DNA from: Pokkaliibacter sp046614695
Lineage (GTDB): Bacteria; Pseudomonadota; Gammaproteobacteria; Pseudomonadales; Balneatricaceae
Length of the DNA stretch: 64,000 bases
NCBI RefSeq assembly: GCF_046614695.1
Contig: NZ_JBKKHQ010000008.1
Location: forward strand, 127,819-191,818
Direction: 5' to 3'
Each line of letters begins with the position of its first letter. Within the stretch, counting starts at the first letter, position 1. The notes under the pieces were generated by a model. That model had not been told where the DNA came from. It searched no databases and was given only the letters and a program-made list of their open reading frames with translations. The position numbers and the translations under genes were made by a program. Shown piece after piece: positions 33,720-41,103 of this stretch.

Positions 33720-34550
33720 TTATAACTGCTGAAAACGCATGGATAAATCGACGGCAGTGCAGTCCTTGGTCAGCGTCCCGATGGAGATGAAGTCCACGCC
33801 GGTATCGGCAATCGCCCTGAGCGTTTTCTCATTCACGTTGCCGGAAGCTTCAAGCTTGGCTCTGCCATTGGCAGTCGACACGGCAGTACGCATATCTTCG
33901 AAGCTGAAATTATCCAGCATGATGATATCTGCACCAGCATTGAGCGCCTGCTCAAGCTCATCCAGAGACTCGACTTCCACTTCCACGGTTTTACCGGGTG
34001 AGAGTTGGCGGGCCTGAGCTACTGCCGCTGAAATCGAACCGCAGGCCATGATATGGTTTTCCTTGATCAGGTATGCATCATACAGGCCAATCCGGTGGTT
34101 AAAGCAGCCGCCCTGAGTGACGGCATATTTTTGTGCAAGGCGAAGACCCGGCAGGGTTTTGCGCGTGTCCAGCAGGCGAACACCAGTGCCTTCAATCATG
34201 CGGGCAAAGTATTTGCAGCGTGTGGCAGTGCCAGACAGGGTTTGCAGAAAATTAAGTGCCGCACGTTCTCCTGTCAGCAGTGAGCGGGCGTTACCGTAAA
34301 GGCTAAAAAGCAGCGTGTTGGGGGCAACTTCCTGGCCTTCTTCCACGTGCCAGGTGATCTCAACTGAGGGGTCGACCTGTTTGAAAACTTCGGTTACCCA
34401 GGGAGCACCACAAATAACGGCCTGATCGCGGCTGATGACCTGTGCCTTTGCCATGCTATCTGCAGGGATTAGCTGTGCCGTAATGTCACCGCTGCCGATA
34501 TCTTCAGCCAACGCGTGGCTTACGGTGGTGGTCAGGCCTTGTAAATGCAT
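33720..34550 (-). CDS. nadC: Quinolinate phosphoribosyltransferase (carboxylating)
   Basis: Makes nicotinate mononucleotide from quinolinate and PRPP in de novo NAD synthesis. 276 residues. Motifs include EDIGSGDITAQLIP, ERAALNFLQTLSGTAT, LLDTRKTLPGLRLAQKYAV, GGCFNHRIGLYDAYLIKENH, VEVEVESLDELEQAL, IMLDNF and LEASGNV. The ATG has a GAGG site. nadC and ampD are divergent here, as they are neighbours in many gammaproteobacteria. Confidence 0.97.
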   Translation of the reverse strand: MHLQGLTTTVSHALAEDIGSGDITAQLIPADSMAKAQVISRDQAVICGAPWVTEVFKQVDPSVEITWHVEEGQEVAPNTLLFSLYGNARSLLTGERAALNFLQTLSGTATRCKYFARMIEGTGVRLLDTRKTLPGLRLAQKYAVTQGGCFNHRIGLYDAYLIKENHIMACGSISAAVAQARQLSPGKTVEVEVESLDELEQALNAGADIIMLDNFSFEDMRTAVSTANGRAKLEASGNVNEKTLRAIADTGVDFISIGTLTKDCTAVDLSMRFQQL

Positions 34551-34679
34551 GGGTGAGCCTCGTACGCTGCATGGAATGAATAGAGAACGTGCCCAAATAT
34601 TGGGCCGGGCAAATTTTAACGAACCTCAGGGCTAAAACCCAGACGAATGTCTTAGAGACTTTGCAGAAACTGCAAGGCA

Positions 34680-35246
34680 ATGGCGGTGAAAATGCATCAA
34701 TTTGATGAACAGGGATGGTGGAGTGGTGCGCAAAAGATTCCCTCTCCGAATCATAATGAGCGCCCAGAGGGAACTGCAGGGTTGGTCGATGTTCTGGTCA
34801 TTCACAATATCAGTTTGCCGCCAGGTCGCTTTGGCAGCGAGCACATCACCCAGCTTTTCACGAATACGCTGGATGCCAAGGAACATCCGTTTTTTGCAGA
34901 CATCGCGCACCTTAAGGTGGCTGCCCACTTTTTGATTCGACGTAATGGGCAGGTAATCCAATATGTGCCCTGCGATAAGCGTGCCTGGCACGCGGGCGTG
35001 TCACGTTTCGACGGGCGGGAAGGCTGTAACGACTTTTCCATAGGCATTGAGCTTGAAGGCACTGACGCCTTGCCATTTACCGACCCGCAGTATCTTGCCC
35101 TTGAGAGTCTGACTCGTGCTATTCAGGCACGCTATCCTGCGATTACCCAGGAGCGTATCACCGGTCACAGTGATATTGCTCCCGGACGGAAAACGGACCC
35201 CGGCCCCTGCTTTGACTGGCAGCGCTACTTCCAGCGCCTCAGTTGA
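34680..35246 (+). CDS. ampD: 1,6-anhydro-N-acetylmuramyl-L-alanine amidase AmpD
   Basis: Cytoplasmic zinc amidase that strips the peptide from anhydro-muropeptides during peptidoglycan recycling and so prevents AmpR activation. 188 residues, as in E. coli (183). Zinc ligands and neighbours are visible: VLVIHNISLPPG (His), AAHFLIRRNGQVIQYVP, RAWHAGVSRFDGREGCND, FSIGIELEG, and GHSDIAPGRKTDPGPCFDW (His and Asp ligands). There is no signal peptide. The gene overlaps the convergent unknown gene by 22 bp. Together with AmpR and AmpG in this window it supports an inducible beta-lactamase circuit. Confidence 0.96.
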   Translation: MAVKMHQFDEQGWWSGAQKIPSPNHNERPEGTAGLVDVLVIHNISLPPGRFGSEHITQLFTNTLDAKEHPFFADIAHLKVAAHFLIRRNGQVIQYVPCDKRAWHAGVSRFDGREGCNDFSIGIELEGTDALPFTDPQYLALESLTRAIQARYPAITQERITGHSDIAPGRKTDPGPCFDWQRYFQRLS

Positions 35247-35728
35247 GATTGCCTTTCCTGCTTACTCTCCTGTTGTCTGGCTTCTGGAGCAAAATAGCGA
35301 AGAGTCAGCGCGGTTTGCTCACGAACAGCAATCAGTACACTCAAGTCTGTGGGCTGATCCAGTGCGTCTTCAACCTGATCCAGACTCTGTGGCAATGCTT
35401 CATAGCAGGCCCTGCGAAAACTTTCGCTCTGGCTGAAGTTAATGCTGGCAGCCATTAGCAGGTCATGGCTGTTAAGGCAGTAATCCTGCTCGGTTTGCCA
35501 GTCTTCAATAATCTTGCAACTACGGCTTACGGCTTTGGTTGCCCGGAGCAGCGCCGCGGGCACTTCCTCTGGCGTGCAATGGCAAGGCAGTAAATCAAAT
35601 AGCGTTACAGCGGCTTCATAGGCGATAAAGCTGTGCAGGCGAGCATCACGGAATCTGGCGTTAAGAAAGGTCTCCTCTGCCAGCTGAATGTGATAGGCAT
35701 AGATCCCTGCATCTGCCCGGGTTGTCAT
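35225..35728 (-). CDS. Unrecognised helical protein, about 167 residues
   Basis: The start is chosen at 35728, just after GGAGGGAG; an upstream start at 35767 would add 13 residues. It has no signal peptide or membrane segment. The sequence is helical, with YHIQLAEETFLNARFRDARL, LHSFIAYEAAVTLFDLLP, several Cys (LPCHCTPEE, SRSCKII, DYCLNS, RRACYE) and a basic Gln-rich tail (RQQESKQERQSQLRRWK). I do not recognise the family. The 3' end overlaps ampD in antisense by 22 bp. Confidence 0.65.
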   Translation of the reverse strand: MTTRADAGIYAYHIQLAEETFLNARFRDARLHSFIAYEAAVTLFDLLPCHCTPEEVPAALLRATKAVSRSCKIIEDWQTEQDYCLNSHDLLMAASINFSQSESFRRACYEALPQSLDQVEDALDQPTDLSVLIAVREQTALTLRYFAPEARQQESKQERQSQLRRWK

Positions 35729-35846
35729 GGCGCTCCCTCCTGCATAGTGTTGATTCTTAAAAAACACTAATGCAATTGAGAATTATTATCAATTGATGTT
35801 TTGTAGGGTTATTCGCCTGTTGTCTGTTTAAAAAGTGATAGCTTCA

Positions 35847-36719
35847 TTACAACGCCAGCCAAAGTGCCAAAGGAATAATCACCAGACTGGCAATATTACC
35901 CAGCATCACGATCGACGCGACCTGTGCGGGTTCCTGCTGAAATTGCTCAGCCAGCATGTAATTCAATACAGCAGGTGGCAGGGCGGCGAAGATGATCAGG
36001 TATGCCCACTGATCCGCAGGCAATGGGCTGATCCATTGCACGGCGAGCGCAACAATCAGCCCCACAGCAGGGCAGGCCAGTGCGCCCAGAACCCCCAGAT
36101 GCCAGTCGCGAAGATTAACGTGAGTCAGCCGGATCCCGAGTGTGAAAAGCATCAGTGGGATAGAAATCTGTCCTAGCATATCCAGCGGCTGGTTCAGCCA
36201 GGCTGGCAAATGACCGCCCGCGAGTGAGAATACCAGCCCCACCAAGGTCGCCAGCGTGATTGGCATTTTCAAAAGCGTAAGTGGTGGGGTGCGAGGGGAC
36301 AGCATGTAAATGCCCAGTGTGAAATGCAGCAGCATCTCCACGATAAAAAGAACAACAGCTGCGGGTAGTGCCTGATCTCCAAAGGCGAACACCAGGAGAG
36401 GAATGCCCATATTGCCGGTGTTGTTAAACATCATGGGTGGCAGAAAGGTTTTCCAGGAAATCCCCCTCCAGAGACAAAGAGGTAGCAGCAGCAAGCCGCT
36501 GCCTAATACCACTGCGGCAGACATCCAGGCCAGTTGCCCGTAGTCAGTGAGTTGAAAATCCTTGCCCGCCAAAACGCTGATAAGCAGCGCCGGGACGAAA
36601 AGCTCCATGTTGATCTGGTTGGCGACTCGAATGTCAGGACGGCGAATCTTGCCGTAAATCGCTCCAATAAAAACGATAGCAACGACGGGGAAAACCGTTA
36701 AAAAAATACGCTCAAACAT
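35847..36719 (-). CDS. AEC-family permease (auxin efflux carrier-like)
   Basis: A 290-residue inner-membrane protein with about ten membrane helices in two halves, typical of the AEC family. Residues GNMGIPLLVFAFGD and PPAVLNYMLAEQFQQEPAQV are characteristic conserved segments of the two inverted repeats. Bacterial AEC proteins export organic acids such as malate or malonate; the substrate here is unknown. It lies 98 bp downstream of the D-lactate dehydrogenase gene in the same direction, so an organic-acid transporter for that pathway is plausible. Confidence 0.85.
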   Translation of the reverse strand: MFERIFLTVFPVVAIVFIGAIYGKIRRPDIRVANQINMELFVPALLISVLAGKDFQLTDYGQLAWMSAAVVLGSGLLLLPLCLWRGISWKTFLPPMMFNNTGNMGIPLLVFAFGDQALPAAVVLFIVEMLLHFTLGIYMLSPRTPPLTLLKMPITLATLVGLVFSLAGGHLPAWLNQPLDMLGQISIPLMLFTLGIRLTHVNLRDWHLGVLGALACPAVGLIVALAVQWISPLPADQWAYLIIFAALPPAVLNYMLAEQFQQEPAQVASIVMLGNIASLVIIPLALWLAL

Positions 36720-36817
36720 CGGGCGTCTGCGCTCCTTGGGGCAGGTCTTAAGTTCGCGAATGCGCTTCCCTGCACTTGGCTGATTAAAAGGTGCTTGAGG
36801 AAAATGCAGTGATTACT

Positions 36818-39670
36818 TCAGGCTGCATTGACGCTTGTTTTAGCACTGCTGCAACGATCCAACAGATAAAGGATCGAGTGGTATTCGATGCCGCTGTGAT
36901 GGGAAAGGCCAATCTCGCAGGTGCGGCTCAGTGAAATACCTTCGTGACAGTGCGACGGCACCTGAGCTTTTAGCGGTGCCAGCGCCGAGGCGTTCAGTTC
37001 GGGCTCAGTAAATCCTTTATCCCCGGCAAAACCGCAGCAGGTAATGTGTTCAGGCTCAATAACATTGGTTGAAACACTGTTGGCGAGGGTGCGGATTGAT
37101 GCCTGCTCACCCAGGCGTGCAGTGCTACAAGGAATATGCAACATCACGCTGGTGTCGCTGGGTGTAATGTTGAGTCGTGGTAGTACTTCACGCACAAGGA
37201 AGCTGCAGGTGTCTTCAATGCGAACACTGATTTCGCTTTGCTCTTTTAGCCTCGCGGTACAGGGGGAGGTGTCGGTAATGATAGGCCAATGGCCATTTTC
37301 CGAGGCTTTGGCCAGGGCATCCAGGGTTTCTTGCTGCTTTTCCTGTGCCTGATCGAAAAAGCCCTTGCTTTGAAAGGGCATCCCGCAACAAAGACCTTCG
37401 ATTTGCTCAGGAATAACGACCTGAAACCCGGCCTTGCGAAGCACGGACAGGGTGACTTCGGGGAGGGCGCGCTTATCCTGCGTCTGTTGTGCAGGTCCCA
37501 TGGTGCGCGAGACGCAACTTGGCATGTAGACGACTCTTGGCTGCGGCAGTGTTTGCTCCTGAATACTGAGGAGTTGTGGCTCTTCAAACACCGCCGCTGT
37601 GGGCATGGCTGGCGTCCACTGCATGATACGGTTTCCGCTCAGTTTGCGTCCCCAGCGTGTGGCACGCTGCATAAAAGGCACGCCAAAAATTTTACTGGCA
37701 CTGCCGCTGAGCTTTAAGCCGATGCGAAATCCTTCGCTGGTGAGTTTGAAGTGTTCCGCCACCCATTCAGCGGTACCTCGCCAGGAGCGGTTGTGCTCCG
37801 AGCGCAGGTTTCGTGTCATGTCCCCTGTATTAATGCCGACCGGACAAAGGGTCGAGCACAGTCCGCAGGCGGCACAGGTATCGTTACCCAGGTATTCGTA
37901 TTCCGCCGCCATGGCATCGTGAGCGGGATAGTCTCCCTCCGCTTCAAGTCGGGCAATTTCCCTCTGGGCAACGATACGCTGGCGGGGCGTCAGAGTAAGC
38001 TGCCTTGAGGGGCAGGCAGGCTCACAGAAACCACATTCGATGCAGGTATCGACTAAGGGATGAGTCGCAGGCAGGACCTTCAGATCTTTCAGGTGGGCCT
38101 CAGGGTCTTTATTGAGAATGACCCCCGGGTTTAGCAGGTTGTCCGGGTCAAGCAAGGCTTTAATCGACCACATCAGTGCATAGGCATCGCTTCCCCATTC
38201 CTGTTCGACAAAGGGGGCCATATTACGACCGGTGCCATGTTCCGCTTTCAGGGAGCCCTGATACTCACCAATAACGAGGCCAGCCAGATCTTTCATTAGC
38301 CCTTCATAGCGTGCAACGGCTTGCTCGTCATCAAATCGCTGAGTGAAAACGAAGTGCAGATTCCCGTCCAGTGCATGGCCAAAAATGATGGCTTCGTTAT
38401 AGGCCCAATGTTGAAAAAGCTGATGCAGATCGGCGACGGCATCTGCCAAGCGTTCTGTCGGGAAAGCGACATCTTCAATAATGACGGTTGTTCCGGTCGG
38501 GCGAACCGCGCCGACAGCCGGGAAGAGCCCTTTGCGAATATTCCACAGCTGGCTGATGGTCTGACTGTCCTGGCTGAAATCCAGCGGGCGCAGTGTCTCT
38601 AACCCTTGCTCAATAAAGTGCTGCTGTACGGTAGCAATTTGCTGATCCAGTGAGGCTTGATCCTGACCACGAACGTCGACCAGCAAGGCGGCAGAGTGAT
38701 TGGGCAGGTGTTTAAGTGTCGATGCAATGGAAGGATAGTCCGCAACACTCTTGAGACTGCGCCAGTCCATCAGCTCGGCTGCAGCAACATTGCACATTTT
38801 GAGCGTTGGTATGGCAGCACAGGCAAGCTCCATCGACTCAAAAAACATCAGCGATGTTGCCTTGAAGCTCGGCTCCGGAAGGGTGTTATAGGTAATCTCC
38901 CCCAGAAAACCCAACGTGCCTTCTGAGCCAATCATCAGGTGTTGAAGAATATCCAGCGGATCGCTGAAATCGATGAGAGCGTTCAACGCATAGCCGGTGG
39001 TGTTCTTGAGACGATACTTGTGACGGATTCTGTTACAGAGCTCAGGGTTGTCCTTAACCTGATCAGCAAGGGCTGATAACTGTGTCAGTAACTCGGATTT
39101 TTCATCGCGAAATATGGCGATGCTCTCTGAGTTGTCGGTATCCACGTAAGTGCCATCAGCCAGAATCAGCTTCATGGCACTCAGGGTGTAATAGGAGTTG
39201 CCTGCCGTGCCACAACACATCCCACTGGAATTGTTAGCGGCAATGCCTCCAATCATCGCGGCATTAATAGACGCCGGGTCCGGACCAATCTTTCGTCCAA
39301 AAGGAGCAAGATAGCGGTTGGCATGGGCTCCAATGACTCCGGGCTCAAGTGCTATTCGCTGTCCATGATCAATAATGCGGTGATTACGAAACGCTCCCGC
39401 TAGCTGAATTAGCACGCTGTCAGTAATTGCCTGGCCGGAGAGGCTGGTGCCGGCAGTTCTGAAAGTCACCGGAGTGCGATGTCTTCTGGCTGAGGCGAGG
39501 AGCGCCTTGATCTGCTCAAGAGTGTCAGGCCTCAGGACGACTTTGGGCACCAGCCGGTAAAAACTTGCATCCGTGCCGTAGGCAAGCAGCTTTAATGGAG
39601 AGGTGATAACTGCCGATACTGGCAGCAGAGATTTGGCATCTTCAATAAAGGCGGTGTAGTCAGGAGCCAT
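36818..39670 (-). CDS. dld: FAD- and 4Fe-4S-containing D-lactate dehydrogenase type oxidase
   Basis: Respiratory 2-hydroxy-acid dehydrogenase of about 950 residues from the ATG at 39670; a GTG at 39745 would add 25. Domain order: FAD_binding_4 (about 20-250, with VTFRTAGTSLSGQAITDSV and MIGGIAANNSSGMCCGT), FAD-oxidase C-terminal (about 270-510, GHALDGNLHFVFTQRF), two 4Fe-4S motifs (CIECGFCEPACP, CAACGLCSTLCP) and CCG-type domains (GLCCGMPFQSKGF, ITCCGFAGDKGF). This single-chain layout matches Dld-II/ydiJ-like D-lactate or 2-hydroxyglutarate dehydrogenases; glycolate or D-2-hydroxyglutarate are alternative substrates. A PdhR box lies 81 bp upstream and pdhR is divergent. Confidence 0.86.
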   Translation of the reverse strand: MAPDYTAFIEDAKSLLPVSAVITSPLKLLAYGTDASFYRLVPKVVLRPDTLEQIKALLASARRHRTPVTFRTAGTSLSGQAITDSVLIQLAGAFRNHRIIDHGQRIALEPGVIGAHANRYLAPFGRKIGPDPASINAAMIGGIAANNSSGMCCGTAGNSYYTLSAMKLILADGTYVDTDNSESIAIFRDEKSELLTQLSALADQVKDNPELCNRIRHKYRLKNTTGYALNALIDFSDPLDILQHLMIGSEGTLGFLGEITYNTLPEPSFKATSLMFFESMELACAAIPTLKMCNVAAAELMDWRSLKSVADYPSIASTLKHLPNHSAALLVDVRGQDQASLDQQIATVQQHFIEQGLETLRPLDFSQDSQTISQLWNIRKGLFPAVGAVRPTGTTVIIEDVAFPTERLADAVADLHQLFQHWAYNEAIIFGHALDGNLHFVFTQRFDDEQAVARYEGLMKDLAGLVIGEYQGSLKAEHGTGRNMAPFVEQEWGSDAYALMWSIKALLDPDNLLNPGVILNKDPEAHLKDLKVLPATHPLVDTCIECGFCEPACPSRQLTLTPRQRIVAQREIARLEAEGDYPAHDAMAAEYEYLGNDTCAACGLCSTLCPVGINTGDMTRNLRSEHNRSWRGTAEWVAEHFKLTSEGFRIGLKLSGSASKIFGVPFMQRATRWGRKLSGNRIMQWTPAMPTAAVFEEPQLLSIQEQTLPQPRVVYMPSCVSRTMGPAQQTQDKRALPEVTLSVLRKAGFQVVIPEQIEGLCCGMPFQSKGFFDQAQEKQQETLDALAKASENGHWPIITDTSPCTARLKEQSEISVRIEDTCSFLVREVLPRLNITPSDTSVMLHIPCSTARLGEQASIRTLANSVSTNVIEPEHITCCGFAGDKGFTEPELNASALAPLKAQVPSHCHEGISLSRTCEIGLSHHSGIEYHSILYLLDRCSSAKTSVNAA

Positions 39671-39745
39671 CAAACTAAAAGTCTCAGTATTCAGATAGGT
39701 GATCAGTAGTGAGCAAGGCTTGTAGATACTGCTTCGGTCAACCAC

Positions 39746-40120
39746 TCTGAATTGGTATTACCAAATGACCAAAATAGTACTATTACTCTAGGTGGGCTCT
39801 TTGAAGGCTGTCAATTAGTCGAATGGCACGAGGTCGGGGATAGGTAAAGCCGTGAAAACAGGATAGGATGGCCGATCTGACGTTAAAAATTGCTAACTAT
39901 CTGTTTTATCAATGTAAATTGTTTTGCTGAGTTGTCCTGATTTGCGCCACTCCCTGTCTGTTGCTATGTTGTTGTCCGGCACTAAAGCCCTTTGGCGAAA
40001 GGTGCCCGGGTCAGAAGATGCTTTGTCAAGCCAGGAGAGAACCTCTATTCCCTTGGGTTTCAGGCTTCCTGCTCATACATATGATGGTTGTTATTTAACT
40101 GCCACAAGGTGGTGGTAACG
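39746..40120. other. Divergent dld-pdhR spacer
   Basis: No gene is supported here. It holds the PdhR box at 39751-39765 and a nearby 10-bp palindrome ATAGTACTAT (39774-39783). A short open frame at 39924-40118 has no ribosome site or motif and is not called. Confidence 0.55.
39751..39765. promoter_or_regulatory. PdhR box upstream of dld
   Basis: ATTGGT-ATT-ACCAAA matches the E. coli PdhR consensus ATTGGTnnnACCAAT at 11 of 12 positions. It lies 81 bp upstream of the dld ATG, in the spacer shared with pdhR. This suggests pyruvate-responsive control of lactate oxidation and possibly of pdhR itself. Confidence 0.75.
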
Positions 40121-40879
40121 TTGGAAAGAGTCAGAACTGCCAAGCTTTCAGATGTGATCATGGAGAAACTCGAAGCCATGATTATGGAAGGCTCTCTCAA
40201 ACCCGGTCAGCGCCTGTTGCCTGAACGGGAGATGGCCGAACGATTTTCAGTATCTCGTCCTTCCATTCGGGAGGCCGTGCAAAAGCTCATCGCTAAGGGC
40301 TTGTTAAGTAGTCGCCAGGGTGGCGGAACCTATGTCGTTGAACGGATCGGTACTTCATTCTCTGATCCACTACTGCAGTTGTTCTCCCAACACCCAGAAG
40401 CTCAATATGATTTGCTTGAATTTCGTCATGCTCTTGAAGGCGTCTGCGCCTATTACGCAGCGCTTCGTGGTACCGAAGCTGACCGGGATAACCTTCGCAA
40501 GTGTCATGAGCAACTTAAGCTGTACCATGAACGACGGGATTTCGAAAAAGAGGTGGCTGCTGATTTAGCCTTCCACCTGGCGATTGCCGAAGCTTCACAT
40601 AATATTGTTCTGCTTCATTCGATGCGCTCGTTGCTGGAGCTGCTGAAAGACAATGTGTTTGGCAATCTGAGTCAGATGTATTCCAAGACAGTGCATCGTC
40701 AGCAGCTTAGCCTGCAACATCAGCGTCTATTGAATGCCATTTGTGAAGGTGAGCCTGAAGCGGCCAGAGATTGTGCCCATGAGCACTTTGCCTATGTGGA
40801 GGAAGTACTCATGGAAGTCAGTAAAGAAAAAACCAGGCTGCAGCGATCGTTGCGTCGTCAGCAGCTTTTAGAGCAGTAA
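40121..40879 (+). CDS. pdhR: Pyruvate dehydrogenase repressor PdhR
   Basis: GntR/FadR-family regulator of 252 residues (E. coli 254). The HTH is KLSDVIMEKLEAMIMEGSLK followed by LLPEREMAERFSVSRPSIRE and GLLSSRQGGGTYV. The C-terminal FCD ligand domain includes SFSDPLLQLFSQHPEAQYDL and RHALEGVCAYYAALRGTEAD, near-identical in layout to E. coli PdhR. The start is TTG at 40121, since it has AAGGTGGTGG at the right spacing and matches the family N-terminus; an upstream TTG at 40088 adds 11 unlikely residues. It precedes aceE-aceF, its classic targets. Pyruvate normally releases it from DNA. Confidence 0.93.
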   Translation: MERVRTAKLSDVIMEKLEAMIMEGSLKPGQRLLPEREMAERFSVSRPSIREAVQKLIAKGLLSSRQGGGTYVVERIGTSFSDPLLQLFSQHPEAQYDLLEFRHALEGVCAYYAALRGTEADRDNLRKCHEQLKLYHERRDFEKEVAADLAFHLAIAEASHNIVLLHSMRSLLELLKDNVFGNLSQMYSKTVHRQQLSLQHQRLLNAICEGEPEAARDCAHEHFAYVEEVLMEVSKEKTRLQRSLRRQQLLEQ

Positions 40880-40978
40880 CACGAATGGATGCCATGGCTT
40901 ATTTGTCCGGTTCGAGGTGTAAAAACCACGACATACGCATTATGCAGGCATTGGGCCAAGTAGATTTATCCCATTCGG

Positions 40979-40999
40979 TTTTGTAGTATTACTACAAAA
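40979..40999. promoter_or_regulatory. 21-bp palindrome upstream of aceE
   Basis: Arms TTTTGTAGT and ACTACAAAA around ATT form a perfect palindrome 105-125 bp before the aceE start. Its core TAGTATTACTA fits the FadR-subfamily GntR pattern TnGTnnnACnA and shares the GT-ATT-AC centre with the PdhR box at dld. It is probably the aceEF operator bound by PdhR, though the flanks differ from the strict consensus. Confidence 0.6.
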
Positions 41000-41013
41000 T
41001 TTGTCATAACAAC

Positions 41014-41034
41014 CCTGTTGCAATGCACAACAGG
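41014..41034 (+). repeat. 7-bp inverted repeat in the aceE leader
   Basis: CCTGTTG and CAACAGG are separated by 7 bases. The right arm runs into a strong Shine-Dalgarno sequence (GGAGGT), so a hairpin here could hide it. Confidence 0.45.
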
Positions 41035-41062
41035 AGGTGGCTTGTGTAGCAAAAATACATGA
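41032..41062 (+). other. Strong SD with possible 6-codon leader ORF before aceE
   Basis: GGAGGT at 41033-41038 is followed by TTG TGT AGC AAA AAT ACA TGA, whose stop overlaps an in-frame ATG (41059-41061) of the aceE frame as ATGA. The ATG would add 15 residues to AceE. It may be chance; the evidence is position and the strength of the SD. Confidence 0.3.
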
Positions 41063-41103
41063 GCAGGGTACATAAAAAGAATTTTCAATGTGGGGAATTC
41101 ATA

